Shown here piece by piece: positions 1-9,144 of a stretch of 64,000 nucleotides of DNA. Source of the DNA: Cystobacter fuscus DSM 2262. Its GTDB lineage: Bacteria > Myxococcota > Myxococcia > Myxococcales > Myxococcaceae. The notes beneath the pieces were generated by a model. The model saw nothing but the letters and a program-made list of their open reading frames with translations, was not told the origin of the DNA and ran no database searches. The number at the start of each line of letters is the position of its first letter. Positions within the stretch are counted from its first letter, which is position 1. Where the stretch lies: contig NZ_ANAH02000069.1 of assembly GCF_000335475.2 (NCBI RefSeq), positions 62,001 through 126,000 of the forward strand, given 5' to 3'. The position numbers were made by a program, and so were the translations under genes.

Positions 1-133
1 GATGCGCACGACGCAGCGCGCGAAGGCCGAACGGCGGAGCCCGACCGGAGCGGAAAGAAGCCGCGGACGCGCTGCCAGAGTCAGGACCCCCTACCGGGGG
101 TCTCTGGAATCATGACACCAGGAAATCATGGTT

Positions 134-333
134 TCAATTAAAAACCGTTAAAACAACTTTATGGGGAGGAAGGGCGCGCCAGGGGAGCCGCCCTCCCCCA
201 GACACATGGCGCAGCGCGTCCACCACGGCGAGCAGTGCGGGTGGCATCCGCCGCCGGGCCCACGCCCACAAGACGAGTCCCCGTTGGGCAACAGCGTCCG
301 ATGGCGCCGCCAGTCCCGGCGAGACGGCCTCTC
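134..333 (-). pseudogene. Probable IS5-family transposase fragment
   Basis: Reading the minus strand and ending at a TGA (134-136) gives a short stretch with VVDALRHVSGGG followed by LPWRALPP. This resembles the N-terminal domain of IS5-group transposases (a hydrophobic helix ending in a V-x-x-[GS]-G turn, then W-R-x-LP). A neighbouring frame carries an LLP that could be the preceding motif, which would mean a frameshift. No DDE catalytic residues remain. It borders a 40-base AT-rich block (122-165), unusual for this genome. Could also be chance translation of GC-rich DNA. Confidence 0.3.
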
Positions 334-431
334 GATGGTCGTCGCTTGTTGGCCCATCACCCTGCCGGGGAACGTGCCCAGGTGAGTTGGGATGCTATCC
401 TTGAACCTCCTCGCTGTCGTAATGAGGAGAC
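334..431. other. Upstream region of the glycosidase gene
   Basis: Nothing recognisable as a gene is visible between the possible transposase fragment and the glycosidase start. The only signal is a GAGGAG ribosome binding site at 424-429. No clear promoter boxes were found here; the AT-rich block at 122-165 is the best promoter candidate further up. Confidence 0.3.
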
Positions 432-437
432 ATGCGA

Positions 438-3389
438 ATGAAAAAGAATCGGCTCTTCCCTCGGTCCGGCGCGGTCGCTGTCGCGGCCTATCGCCTTTCA
501 ACCGTCTGTCTCGCGCTGGTTCTGGGCTGCTCGGCCCGGGCCACGGACGTGCGGGCCGCGGACGTGCAGTGGATTGGCAATTCGTCCATCTTCCCCGCCA
601 ATGGGAGCATCACTTCGTCCAGCGACGTGTGGCTCAACACCGAGACCCATCCCCTGGACAGCGCGGCGAGCGTACGGGCCGTGTACAGCCTGGACGAGGG
701 GGCCAACTGGCTGACCGTGGCGATGACGAAGAACGGGGTCAGCGGTAACAACGACAAATGGCACGTCAACCTGGGCAGGCTGCCTTGTGGCAGCAGGATT
801 CGTTACGCGATCGAAGCGACCAACCCCTCGAAGTGGGACAACAACGGGGGCTCGGACTACGCCGCGAGCGTGAACGTGGCGGACGGTGACATCTGCCCGA
901 CGACGTTGAACTGGGTCTCCAATTACGGCTTCAAGAATGGCAAGGATACCGTCAACGTGACGGTGTCCAATCCCAACACGGATGCGCGGACCTACGTGCT
1001 GAGCTCCAACGCGGTCCGCCGGTCCGATGTGGAAAACAAGGGAACCACGCGGACCCTCAACGAGACGTTGGGCAAGCCGGTCGTTCGAACCGGCAACCCG
1101 CTCTTCGACAGCTTGTTCGCGCTGGCCTACGACGAGATGGCCAATACCCTCTCCGTGAACCAGATTGGTGATGGCGCCTACAATGGAGGCAAACCCATCG
1201 CCTGTCCGAAGGACGGCGGGAGTGGTGGCTGCTTCAAGACCGGCGTGAAGTGGTCCTACGTGTGGACACGGGACAGCGCGTACGCGATCGACTTGTCCCT
1301 GGCGCAGATGGATCCGGTGCGTTCGGCCAACACCCTGAAGTTCAAGATCTCGGATCGGCGCGGCAACCCGGGCAGACCGGAGATCGTTCAGGACACCGGG
1401 TCCGGGGGCAGCTGGCCGGTCAGTACGGACCGCGTGGTCTGGGCGCGCGGGGCCTGGGAGGTGTTGAAGTACCTGAGCGGCGACTCTCGCACGCAGTTCC
1501 GTGACGCGGCCTACGCCGCCATGGTCAATACCATCGAGAACGATCGCATCGCGGTCCATGACGCAGGCACGGGTCTCTACGCGGGCGAACAGTCGTTCCT
1601 CGACTGGCGTGAACAGACCTATCCCAGTTGGACCGCGAGCAACGTCGTGCACATCGGCATGTCCAAGACCTTGTCCACCAACGTCAATCACTGGATGATC
1701 CTCGATGTCGCCGCCAGACTCGCCGCTGAAAAAGGCGATGCCGCCACGAGCACCCGGTACCGGAGCTGGGCTGACGCGCTGAAGGCCGCGTTGAACAACA
1801 ACCTGTGGTTGTCCCAGGCGGGCATGTACAGCACGATGAAGACCACCGAGCTGGATCCTTCCTCGGTGCAACGCCATGAGCTGCTGGGAGAGGCACTGGC
1901 GGTGATCGATGGCATCGCGGATGCGGACAAGACCGCCTCGCTCCTCCAGACGTATCCGCATACCGTGGCCGGTGCTCCCGTGGTGTGGCCGCAGATCCGG
2001 GATACTCCCATCTATCACAACCAGGCCATCTGGCCGTTCGCGTCGGCCTACTGGCTGCGTGCCGCGGTGCTCGGGAAGAATGACGCGGTGGTCAACCACA
2101 ACCTGAAGACGCTGATCCGTGGGGCGGGCCTGAACCTGTCGAACATGGAGAACTTCCAGTTCATCAGCCTGTCAGGCAATCATCAGGATCAGGACAATGG
2201 GAACAGGGCGGGCCCGGTCATCAACTCGGAAGCACAACTGTGGTCCGTCGGGGGCTACATGTCCTCGGTGCTGGACGTGGTCTTCGGCCGTCAGGCCACC
2301 CAGACCGGTCTGCGCTTCCAGCCGTTCGTGACCAAATACATGCGCAACACGCTGTTCTCGACCGCCAACAGCATCCAATTGAAGAACCTGCCCTACAAGG
2401 GCAAGATCCTGAACGTGGAGGTGCTGTTGCCGGCAAGGGATGGCGCGAACAGCGGTTATTACCATGTCGCCAGCGTCAAGCTCAATGGCACCCCGGTGGC
2501 CAACGACACCTACTTCACGGCCTCCACCTCGGCCAGTGACACGTACAACGTCCAGATCCAGCTCGTGGATGCGAATGCGCCTCGAACGACGATGACGGTG
2601 GTGGAAGACACGGGGGACTACAGGCGCTTCTGGGCGCCGAGGGAACCGACGGGAGTCTCCGTGACGTTGAGTGGCGGCTTGCTGAGCATCGGCTTCAGCT
2701 CGAACGGCGAGACGGGCGTGGTGCACCACATCTACCGGAACGGGACACGGGTAGCGAGCAATCTGACGACGACCCGCTGGACGGATCCAACCTCGACCAA
2801 TTATGCGTCGAAGACCCTGTGCTACAGCGTCGAGTCTCAGTACACCGGCGGCGATGCGGTCGCCAACCTGTCGCACCACTCGGAACCGATCTGTTACTGG
2901 CATACCGGCACCGGCACCATCTTCAACACCGGCGCGGGCTTGAACAGCCTGGACGGAGCATCGACCGCGACCGATCACGGCCGCCCGCACTTCAACGATT
3001 GGGGAGCCACGAACCAGGTCCTGGAAGCGGCGTTCACGCCGGGGCTCACCGGAAGCTATGGGGTGCAGTTGGTGTATGGCAACGCGTTCGGCCCGGTGAA
3101 CTCCGGTGTGACCGCGGCCGTGAAGCGGATCGAGGTGGTCAATGCCGCGGGCCAGGTGGTTGCTTCCGATGTGGTGATGATGCCGCAGTTGAGCAACTGG
3201 GATGTCTGGGGTGACTCCAGCTTCGCGCGCTTCTCACTGACCGCGGGTGCCACGTACAAGATTCGCGTGAAGGACTTCTACAACATGTCCTATCTGGAGA
3301 GTAACGCGACATACGGAGGGGCGGGGGGCTCCGGCGGTCCGGTCAACCGGGCGAACGTTTCGGGCATGAAGCTGCTGCGCATGGAGTAG
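438..3389 (+). CDS. Secreted six-hairpin glycosidase with C-terminal carbohydrate-binding-like domain
   Basis: A 983-residue exported protein. Residues 1-35 are a signal sequence ending LVLGC, which reads as a lipobox, though signal-peptidase I cleavage after ARA is also possible. An N-terminal beta-domain (about 40-155, with YSLDEGANW) is followed by an alpha/alpha-toroid catalytic region (about 210-690) with WSYVWTRDSAY near 274 and SFLDWREQTYPSW near 385, as in glucoamylase or debranching-like six-hairpin enzymes. A fibronectin-like and a lectin-like beta domain end the chain. Exact substrate unknown; an alpha-glucan or other polysaccharide is likely. The ATG at 438 is preferred over 432 because GAGGAG lies 8 bases ahead of it. 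Wobble positions look less GC-rich than in neighbouring genes, which may indicate acquisition. Confidence 0.75.
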   Translation: MKKNRLFPRSGAVAVAAYRLSTVCLALVLGCSARATDVRAADVQWIGNSSIFPANGSITSSSDVWLNTETHPLDSAASVRAVYSLDEGANWLTVAMTKNGVSGNNDKWHVNLGRLPCGSRIRYAIEATNPSKWDNNGGSDYAASVNVADGDICPTTLNWVSNYGFKNGKDTVNVTVSNPNTDARTYVLSSNAVRRSDVENKGTTRTLNETLGKPVVRTGNPLFDSLFALAYDEMANTLSVNQIGDGAYNGGKPIACPKDGGSGGCFKTGVKWSYVWTRDSAYAIDLSLAQMDPVRSANTLKFKISDRRGNPGRPEIVQDTGSGGSWPVSTDRVVWARGAWEVLKYLSGDSRTQFRDAAYAAMVNTIENDRIAVHDAGTGLYAGEQSFLDWREQTYPSWTASNVVHIGMSKTLSTNVNHWMILDVAARLAAEKGDAATSTRYRSWADALKAALNNNLWLSQAGMYSTMKTTELDPSSVQRHELLGEALAVIDGIADADKTASLLQTYPHTVAGAPVVWPQIRDTPIYHNQAIWPFASAYWLRAAVLGKNDAVVNHNLKTLIRGAGLNLSNMENFQFISLSGNHQDQDNGNRAGPVINSEAQLWSVGGYMSSVLDVVFGRQATQTGLRFQPFVTKYMRNTLFSTANSIQLKNLPYKGKILNVEVLLPARDGANSGYYHVASVKLNGTPVANDTYFTASTSASDTYNVQIQLVDANAPRTTMTVVEDTGDYRRFWAPREPTGVSVTLSGGLLSIGFSSNGETGVVHHIYRNGTRVASNLTTTRWTDPTSTNYASKTLCYSVESQYTGGDAVANLSHHSEPICYWHTGTGTIFNTGAGLNSLDGASTATDHGRPHFNDWGATNQVLEAAFTPGLTGSYGVQLVYGNAFGPVNSGVTAAVKRIEVVNAAGQVVASDVVMMPQLSNWDVWGDSSFARFSLTAGATYKIRVKDFYNMSYLESNATYGGAGGSGGPVNRANVSGMKLLRME

Positions 3390-3599
3390 CCTCTCGGGCC
3401 ACGAGGGTACTCCTCGTGGCTCGTGCTCCGCGCAACCTCGGACGGTTACCCGGCGGCGGCCACGGCCGGGCGCGGGGTGCCCCGGGTGTGGGCCGACGCT
3501 CGGCATAGAGGCGATCCCTCCACTGCAAGTGGATTCCCGGGCGGGGGCACCCGCGGCGGGGACTCGACACGCAGCGGCCCGCGACGGAAGGTGCGCCCC

Positions 3600-5285
3600 A
3601 TGAAGTTCCTGACCTCGGAGCTCACGTACTTCCTGCGGGATGCGAAGGCGCGCCAGAACGTGCGCGCCCTGCTGCAGCTGCTGGCGGTCCTCCTGCTGCT
3701 GGTGGTGGTCTTCACCGTGCTCTTCCACGTGCTGATGAAGCGCGAGGGCCAGGAGCACTCGTGGCTCACCGGGCTGTACTGGACGCTCACGGTGATGACC
3801 ACGCTGGGCTTCGGCGACATCACCTTCCACTCGGACATGGGGCGGGCCTTCTCCGTCGTCGTGCTGCTGTCCGGCGTCGTCTTCCTGCTGGTGCTGCTGC
3901 CCTTCACCTTCATCCAGTTCTTCTACGCGCCGTGGATGGAGGCGCAGCGGCAGAGCCGCGCGCCACGCGAGCTGCCCGAGGACACCCGCGGCCACGTCAT
4001 CCTCAGCCACTACGACGCGGTGACGATGTCGCTCATCCCTCGGCTCGAATTCTACGGGCACCCCTACGTGGTGCTGGAGGACGACGTGGCGCGGGCGCTG
4101 GAGCTGCACGACCGCGGCGTGCGGGTGATGGTGGGGCCCAAGGACGACCAGGAGACGTACCGGCGGCTGCGGGTGCAGGCCGCGTCGCTGCTGGTGGCCA
4201 CCGGCGACGACTTCCTCAACACCAACATCGCCTTCACGGCGCGCGAGCTCACCGAGCAGGTGCCCATCGCGAGCCTCGCCCGCAAGCCGGAGTCGGTGGA
4301 CGTGCTGGAGCTGGCCGGCGCCAACCACGTCATCCAGTTGCCGGACATGCTCGGGCGCTCGCTCGCGCGGCGCACGCTCGCCGGCGAAGTGCGCGCCAAC
4401 GTCATCGGGCGCTTCGGGCAGCTGGTCATCGCCGAGGCGCCCGTGACGGGCACACCCTTCGTGGGCAAGACGCTCGCGGAGACGCGCCTGCGCGAGGTGA
4501 CGGGCGTCAACGTGGTGGGCATGTGGCAGCGCGGGCAGTTCTCCCTCCCCCGTCCCGACACCCGCATCGAGTCCAGCACCGTGCTGGTGCTTGCCGGCAC
4601 CGACGCGCAGCTGGAGACCTTCGACAGCCTGGTGGTCATCTACAACGTGTTCGACCGGCCGGTGCTCATCCTCGGCGGCGGGCGCGTGGGCCGCGCGGTC
4701 GCCGCCAGCCTGCGCGAGCGCGAGGTGCCCTACCGCATCGTCGAGGAGAAGCCGGAGAACGCGCGTGGGCTCGAGCACGCGGTGGTGGGCTCCGCCGCGG
4801 ACCTGGAGGTGCTCAAGCGGGCCGGCATCGACGAGGCGCCCACCGCGCTCGTCACCACCAGCAACGACGCCATCAACATCTACCTCACCATCTACTGCCG
4901 GCGGCTGCGGCCGGACATGCAGATCATCAGCCGCGCCACGCTGGAGCGCAACGTCTCCACGCTGCACCGCGCCGGCGCGGACTTCGTCATGTCCTACGCG
5001 TCCATGGGGGCCAACGCCATCCTCAACGTGCTGGAGCAGGGAGACGTCGTGATGCTGGCCGAGGGGCTGGACGTCTTCCGCTACCCCGCCTCGGCGAAGG
5101 TCATCGGCCGCTCGCTGCGCGAGACGCGCATCCGCGAGGAGACGGGCTGCAGCGTCATCGCGCTGGAGATGCCGGAGCAGACGGTGGTGAACCCCGACCC
5201 GAGCCAGCCCATCCCCGGGGGCGCCGAGCTCATCCTCATCGGGACCGCGGAGGGCGAGCGGCGCTTCAAGGAGCGCTTCGCCTGA
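3600..5285 (+). CDS. Two-TM potassium channel with tandem RCK (TrkA) domains
   Basis: A 561-residue inner-membrane ion channel subunit. Two transmembrane helices (about 22-42 and 85-107) flank a pore loop with the filter TLGFGD near residue 67, a variant of TVGYGD. Two cytoplasmic RCK/TrkA-N units follow. The first (from about 130) has lost the glycine-rich nucleotide motif (HVILSHYDAV). The second (from about 353) keeps GGGRVGRA. A TrkA-C segment closes the chain near 497. The family gates K+ flux in response to nucleotides or ions. The ATG at 3600 is chosen because GGAAGG precedes it; an open frame extends upstream to 3423 but encodes no recognisable sequence. A 20-base repeated motif begins inside its stop codon. 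Confidence 0.85.
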   Translation: MKFLTSELTYFLRDAKARQNVRALLQLLAVLLLLVVVFTVLFHVLMKREGQEHSWLTGLYWTLTVMTTLGFGDITFHSDMGRAFSVVVLLSGVVFLLVLLPFTFIQFFYAPWMEAQRQSRAPRELPEDTRGHVILSHYDAVTMSLIPRLEFYGHPYVVLEDDVARALELHDRGVRVMVGPKDDQETYRRLRVQAASLLVATGDDFLNTNIAFTARELTEQVPIASLARKPESVDVLELAGANHVIQLPDMLGRSLARRTLAGEVRANVIGRFGQLVIAEAPVTGTPFVGKTLAETRLREVTGVNVVGMWQRGQFSLPRPDTRIESSTVLVLAGTDAQLETFDSLVVIYNVFDRPVLILGGGRVGRAVAASLREREVPYRIVEEKPENARGLEHAVVGSAADLEVLKRAGIDEAPTALVTTSNDAINIYLTIYCRRLRPDMQIISRATLERNVSTLHRAGADFVMSYASMGANAILNVLEQGDVVMLAEGLDVFRYPASAKVIGRSLRETRIREETGCSVIALEMPEQTVVNPDPSQPIPGGAELILIGTAEGERRFKERFA

Positions 5286-5302
5286 TCATGTTCCGCTTGG
5301 AT
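5283..5302 (+). repeat. 20-base motif, copy 1 of 2
   Basis: TGATCATGTTCCGCTTGGAT begins at the stop codon of the K+ channel gene and recurs exactly at 11701-11720. Two exact 20-base copies between unrelated genes point to a shared mobile-element remnant. Spaced TGATCA-type units occur upstream of IS21-like transposase genes, but that origin is a guess. Confidence 0.5.
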
Positions 5303-5491
5303 CCTGGCCGAGCCGTGTTCCGACCCGCGACCAGCCAGGGGACCATCGTCCGCGGAGGCAGGGTGACGTGTGCCACCCGACGGTGCACGGGCCGGCTCTG
5401 TACGGAAGGCCGCGACCCCTCCTCCGGGGCGAGTAGGGACGACGAAGCGCGGTGTCACCGTGTGCCCCGCTCCTCGAGGAGGGAGCGAGCC

Positions 5492-6547
5492 ATGCGGGCC
5501 AACGTCTTTCGCGGTGTGAATCAGTTTGGAATCGAAGAGGTCGAGCGACCCAAGGCGGGACCGGGAGAGGCCGTGGTGCGGATGACGCTCACCACCATCT
5601 GTGGCACGGACCTGCACATCGTGCGGGGCGAGTACCCGGTGAAGCCAGGGCTCGTCATCGGCCATGAGTTCGTGGGAGTCATCGAGGAGCTGGGCCCCGG
5701 CGTGGAGAGCTATCAGGCCGGGCAGCGCGTCCTCGTGGGCGCCGTCACTCCGTGCGGGCAGTGCCGCGCCTGCCTCTCCGGGCTGCTCTCGCAGTGCGGA
5801 CATGGCGGAGGCCACGAGGCGCTCGGTGGCTGGCGCCTGGGCAACACCCTGAATGGCGTCCAGGCCGAGTACGTGCGCGTGCCCTCGGCCCAGGCCAACC
5901 TGGCCCCCATCCCGGACGAGCTGACCGATGAGCAGGTGGTGCTCCTGGCGGACATCGCCTCCACCGGCTTCAGCGGTGCGGAGTCCGGCAGGGTGCGCAT
6001 CGGCGACGCGGTGGTGGTGTTCGCCCAGGGGCCTATCGGGTTGTGCGCCTCCCTCGGGGCCCGGCTCATGGGCGCGGCCCTCGTCATCGGCGTGGATGGA
6101 GACGAGAACCGCCTGAAGATGGCGCGCCGCATGGGCGTGGACGAGGTGCTCGATTACCGCCAGGTGGATGTGGTGCGGGAGGTGAAGCGGCTCACGGGGG
6201 GTGGCGCGGACGTGGCCATCGAGGCGCTCGGTACACAGGGCACCTTCGAGAACGCACTGCGCTGCCTGCGGCCCGGGGGCACCCTCTCCAGCCTGGGCGT
6301 GTACTCGGGGAAGCTGGAGCTGTCCTACGACGCCTTCGCGGCGGGCCTGGGGGACCACCACGTCGTCACCACACTGTGTCCTGGCGGCAAGGAGCGCATG
6401 CGGCGGCTGATGGAGATGGTGCGCGGCAAGCGGGTGGATCTCACACCGCTGCTCACGCATCATTTCAAGCTCGACGATATCCGGAGCGCCTATGCGCTCT
6501 TCGGCGAGCGGCGCGAGGGCGTCATCAAGGTCGCCATCCGGCCTTGA
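5492..6547 (+). CDS. Zinc-dependent alcohol dehydrogenase (threonine-dehydrogenase-like MDR)
   Basis: A 351-residue cytosolic medium-chain dehydrogenase/reductase that oxidises an alcohol with NAD(P)+. Visible features are the catalytic zinc Cys in TICGTD (about residue 37) with GHEFVG (57), the structural-zinc cluster CGQCRACLSGLLSQC (88-102), and a Rossmann motif with AQGPIGL near 176. Length matches the family. The ATG at 5492 follows GAGGAGGGAG. It stands alone between the channel gene and the symporter, so the substrate cannot be inferred from context. A sorbitol/threonine dehydrogenase-type secondary alcohol dehydrogenase is the closest general match. Confidence 0.85.
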   Translation: MRANVFRGVNQFGIEEVERPKAGPGEAVVRMTLTTICGTDLHIVRGEYPVKPGLVIGHEFVGVIEELGPGVESYQAGQRVLVGAVTPCGQCRACLSGLLSQCGHGGGHEALGGWRLGNTLNGVQAEYVRVPSAQANLAPIPDELTDEQVVLLADIASTGFSGAESGRVRIGDAVVVFAQGPIGLCASLGARLMGAALVIGVDGDENRLKMARRMGVDEVLDYRQVDVVREVKRLTGGGADVAIEALGTQGTFENALRCLRPGGTLSSLGVYSGKLELSYDAFAAGLGDHHVVTTLCPGGKERMRRLMEMVRGKRVDLTPLLTHHFKLDDIRSAYALFGERREGVIKVAIRP

Positions 6548-6573
6548 GCGCCCCCCCTCGACCAAGCGCTCGC

Positions 6574-6762
6574 TCACCGCGAGTTGTCGTCCCAGTCGTG
6601 GGGATGCATCTCGCGAGACGCCGCCAGGGTGACCTCCGCGTCTCGCCCGACGTAGACGGCATCACCGACGACCAGGATGTCGTCGGCGGGGAATCCGGCC
6701 TGCAGCAGGTTGTCGACGATCTCCTGCGAGTCCGTGGGCTGTGCGCCGCAGCCAACGCCGCT
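6574..6762 (-). pseudogene. Fragment of an M57 (dual-action HEIGH) metallopeptidase
   Basis: On the minus strand the frame ending at TGA 6574-6576 reads GCGAQPTDSQEIVDNLLQAG, then FPADDILVV, then YVGRDAEVTLAASREM. This is the region just after the lipobox in myxobacterial M57 zinc metallopeptidases. A divergent tail and a stop follow after about 60 residues. No credible signal peptide or start lies upstream, and the HExxH catalytic part is absent. It is therefore a remnant truncated at both ends, lying between two unrelated plus-strand genes. Confidence 0.45.
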
Positions 6763-6880
6763 TCTTCGTCTCCGAGGCTCCCTCCAAGGAAAACTGGGAC
6801 CCCTGCTCCGGCTTCCGCCGGGTTAGGGTCCGGCGCCCGTCGGCTTCGCCACCGGCCGACATCCATCAAGAGGAGCACTC

Positions 6881-8380
6881 ATGACCGACCTCATCCGACA
6901 GCTCAACGACATCATCTGGAGCCGTCCGCTGATCTACCTGTGCCTGGGCGTGGGGCTGTACTTCTCGCTCCGTACCCGATTCATGCAGGTGCGTGGTCTG
7001 GGCGAGATGGTGCGGCTGATGTTCAAGAGCCAGAAGTCGCAGGCCGGCGTGTCGTCGTTTCAGGCGCTCACCATGGCACTGGCTGGCCGCGTGGGCACCG
7101 GCAACATCGCGGGCGTGGCCACCGCCATCACCTTCGGTGGCCCTGGCGCCGTCTTCTGGATGTGGATGACGGCCTTCCTCGGCGCCTCCACCGCCTACGT
7201 CGAGTCGACGCTGGCACAGATCTACAAGGAGGTCGACGAGAAGGGCCAGTACCGCGGCGGCCCGGCCTACTACATCGAGAAGGCAATGGGGCAGAGGTGG
7301 TACGCGTGGATCTTCGCCGTCGCCACGGTGGTGGCCATGGGCCTGTTGCTCCCCGGCGTGCAGGCCAACGGCATCGCCGTCGCGGTAGAGAACGCCTGGA
7401 AGGTGCCAACCAGCGTCAGTGCAGCCGCCCTCGTGGTGGTGCTCGGGTTCATCATTTTTGGTGGCGTCAAGCGCATTGCCCACTTCGCCGAGGTCGTGGT
7501 GCCGTTCATGGCGCTCGCCTACATCGTGGTGGCGCTGGGGGTCATGTTCCTCAACGCCGGAAAAATCCCCAGCATGATCGCGCTCATCTTCAAGAGCGCC
7601 TTCGGCATGGAGGCGGCGTTCGGTGCGGTGCTGGGCCTGGCGGTGGAGTGGGGAGTCAAGCGCGGCGTGTACTCCAACGAGGCCGGCCAGGGCAGTGGCC
7701 CGCATCCGGCGGCGGCCGCCGAGGTGTCACACCCGGCCAGCCAGGGCTACGTGCAGGCGTTCTCGGTCTACGTCGACACGCTCTTGGTGTGCTCGGCGAC
7801 CGCCTTCCTGCTGCTGTCGACCGGCATGTACAACGTGGTGGCTCCGGGCGGCAAAGCGATCGTGGAGAACCTGCCTGGCGTCGGTGCGGGCCCCGCCTAT
7901 GCGCAGGCTTCCTTCGAGCAGGTACTGCCCGGCTACGGTGCGAGCTTCGTGGCGCTGGCGCTGATGTTCTTCGCCTTCACCACCATCGTGGCCTACTACT
8001 ACATGGCCGAGACCAACATCACCTACATCAACCGGAAGGCGCACCGGCCATGGATGTTCATGGTGTTGCGCATCACCATGATGGCGTCGGTGGCCTACGG
8101 TTCGGTGAAGAGCGCGGGAGTGGCCTGGGACCTGGGTGACGTCGGCGTGGGTCTCATGGCCTGGCTCAACATCATCGCCATCCTCATCATCCAGAAGCCC
8201 GCGCTGGTGGCGCTGAAGGACTATGAGGCCCAGAAGAAGGCCGGGCTCGAGCCGGTGTTCGACCCCGACAAGCTCGGCATCAAGAACGCTGGCTTGTGGA
8301 AGCGCCCAGCTGAACAACGGCCTGGTGTCGATGAGCCCGCGCTGGACATCGCGGCCCGCGCCGCCGCGAACCGAGAATAG
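6881..8380 (+). CDS. AGCS-family sodium:alanine/glycine symporter
   Basis: A 499-residue multi-pass inner-membrane transporter of the alanine or glycine:cation symporter family (AgcS/AlsT), which couples Na+ to small amino-acid uptake. It shows the family signature around FQALTMALAGRVGTGNIAGV (residues about 55-75), where N and G residues line the substrate site, plus about ten further hydrophobic helices. The conserved EAGQGSGPHPAAAAE segment lies near 268. The ATG at 6881 has AAGAGGAG ten bases upstream. The C-terminal tail is hydrophilic. No operon partner; the next gene starts 120 bases on. Confidence 0.92.
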   Translation: MTDLIRQLNDIIWSRPLIYLCLGVGLYFSLRTRFMQVRGLGEMVRLMFKSQKSQAGVSSFQALTMALAGRVGTGNIAGVATAITFGGPGAVFWMWMTAFLGASTAYVESTLAQIYKEVDEKGQYRGGPAYYIEKAMGQRWYAWIFAVATVVAMGLLLPGVQANGIAVAVENAWKVPTSVSAAALVVVLGFIIFGGVKRIAHFAEVVVPFMALAYIVVALGVMFLNAGKIPSMIALIFKSAFGMEAAFGAVLGLAVEWGVKRGVYSNEAGQGSGPHPAAAAEVSHPASQGYVQAFSVYVDTLLVCSATAFLLLSTGMYNVVAPGGKAIVENLPGVGAGPAYAQASFEQVLPGYGASFVALALMFFAFTTIVAYYYMAETNITYINRKAHRPWMFMVLRITMMASVAYGSVKSAGVAWDLGDVGVGLMAWLNIIAILIIQKPALVALKDYEAQKKAGLEPVFDPDKLGIKNAGLWKRPAEQRPGVDEPALDIAARAAANRE

Positions 8381-8452
8381 CGCGAGGTCAGGCGGCGTGC
8401 GCAGGAGCGGGCGCGCGCGAAGTAGCGTCGCCGCGCTTCCGTCCCCCAGGAG

Positions 8453-8471
8453 GGGGTCAAGTCTTGACCCC
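8453..8471. repeat. Perfect palindrome, REP-like
   Basis: GGGGTCAAG-T-CTTGACCCC is a 9-base inverted repeat around one base, lying between the symporter and the next gene. Similar palindromes are common as dispersed repeats near IS200-like REP-associated elements. Only one copy was noticed in this window. It could equally be an operator for the gene starting at 8501. Confidence 0.4.
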
Positions 8472-8500
8472 AGATGCGCGTCTCGCGTACTGCGCGACAC

Positions 8501-9103
8501 ATGAAAACGCTGCCCCCCGCCAAAGAGAACGCGGAAGCCAAGGCTTTGGTGGATCGCCTCGTCTCCAACCTCGAGCCAGCTGCCGAGGCGTTCTGCTACC
8601 TCGAGAAGTACCTCGCGCTCCCGACGTTCGTGTACGAGCCGGGCGAGCAACCGGACTTCGAGCGCGAGGGCGTGCATCTGGTGATGGGCGATCTCGAAGT
8701 CCCCGAGGCAGTGCTCAATGATCTCGAGAATCGCCAGTTCATCTTCGTGGCGGGAAACCTGCGCTGCCGCGAGCTGTGGACCTCGGGGTGGATCTTCGTC
8801 TCGGGAGCACTCCGTGCGAACCGCGTCGTCGGCCAGTCGGGCTGCAACAACATGCTGGTCTGCGACACCCTGGAAGTCAGGGAGCTGGTCGAGCGAGGCC
8901 ACTCGATGACCGTCATCGGCGAGCTGAAGGCGGAGGTCTTCTACAGCTCGCACGGCATGGTGACGTCCGAGAACGAGGAGACGCAACACCCGGAAACCAG
9001 CGACGGCGACGTCTTCCTTCAGGAGCTTCTCGACGAGGAGGGCCAGGTCGATTGGAATAAGTGGTACGAATTCGTCGAGAACGAGCGCCGCTGGCATCGG
9101 TAG
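8501..9103 (+). CDS. Hypothetical protein with beta-helix-like segment
   Basis: A 200-residue soluble protein without signal peptide, beginning MKTLPPAKENAEAKALVDRL. The middle (about 60-155) has a run of short beta-like strands (LVMGDLEVPEAVL, FIFVAGNLRCRELW, GWIFVSGALRANRVVGQSG, MTVIGELKAEVFYSSHG). The spacing recalls polymer-forming or right-handed beta-helix proteins. The acidic C-terminus ends VDWNKWYEFVENERRW. The ATG at 8501 is preferred over 8474, whose extra residues look unconserved. Function unknown. Confidence 0.6.
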   Translation: MKTLPPAKENAEAKALVDRLVSNLEPAAEAFCYLEKYLALPTFVYEPGEQPDFEREGVHLVMGDLEVPEAVLNDLENRQFIFVAGNLRCRELWTSGWIFVSGALRANRVVGQSGCNNMLVCDTLEVRELVERGHSMTVIGELKAEVFYSSHGMVTSENEETQHPETSDGDVFLQELLDEEGQVDWNKWYEFVENERRWHR

Positions 9104-9144
9104 CAGCGCGCCCAGGCATGCCTCACCAGCCGTCAGGAGACCCG

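Noticed and set aside
148-501. Minus-strand frame of 117 codons
   Set aside because: Overlaps the start of the glycosidase. Only the short transposase-like part is of interest, and it lies partly in another frame.
3234-4967. 577-codon minus-strand frame opposite the K+ channel
   Set aside because: Shadow frame with very high His/Arg/Gln content. The plus-strand channel has clear motifs.
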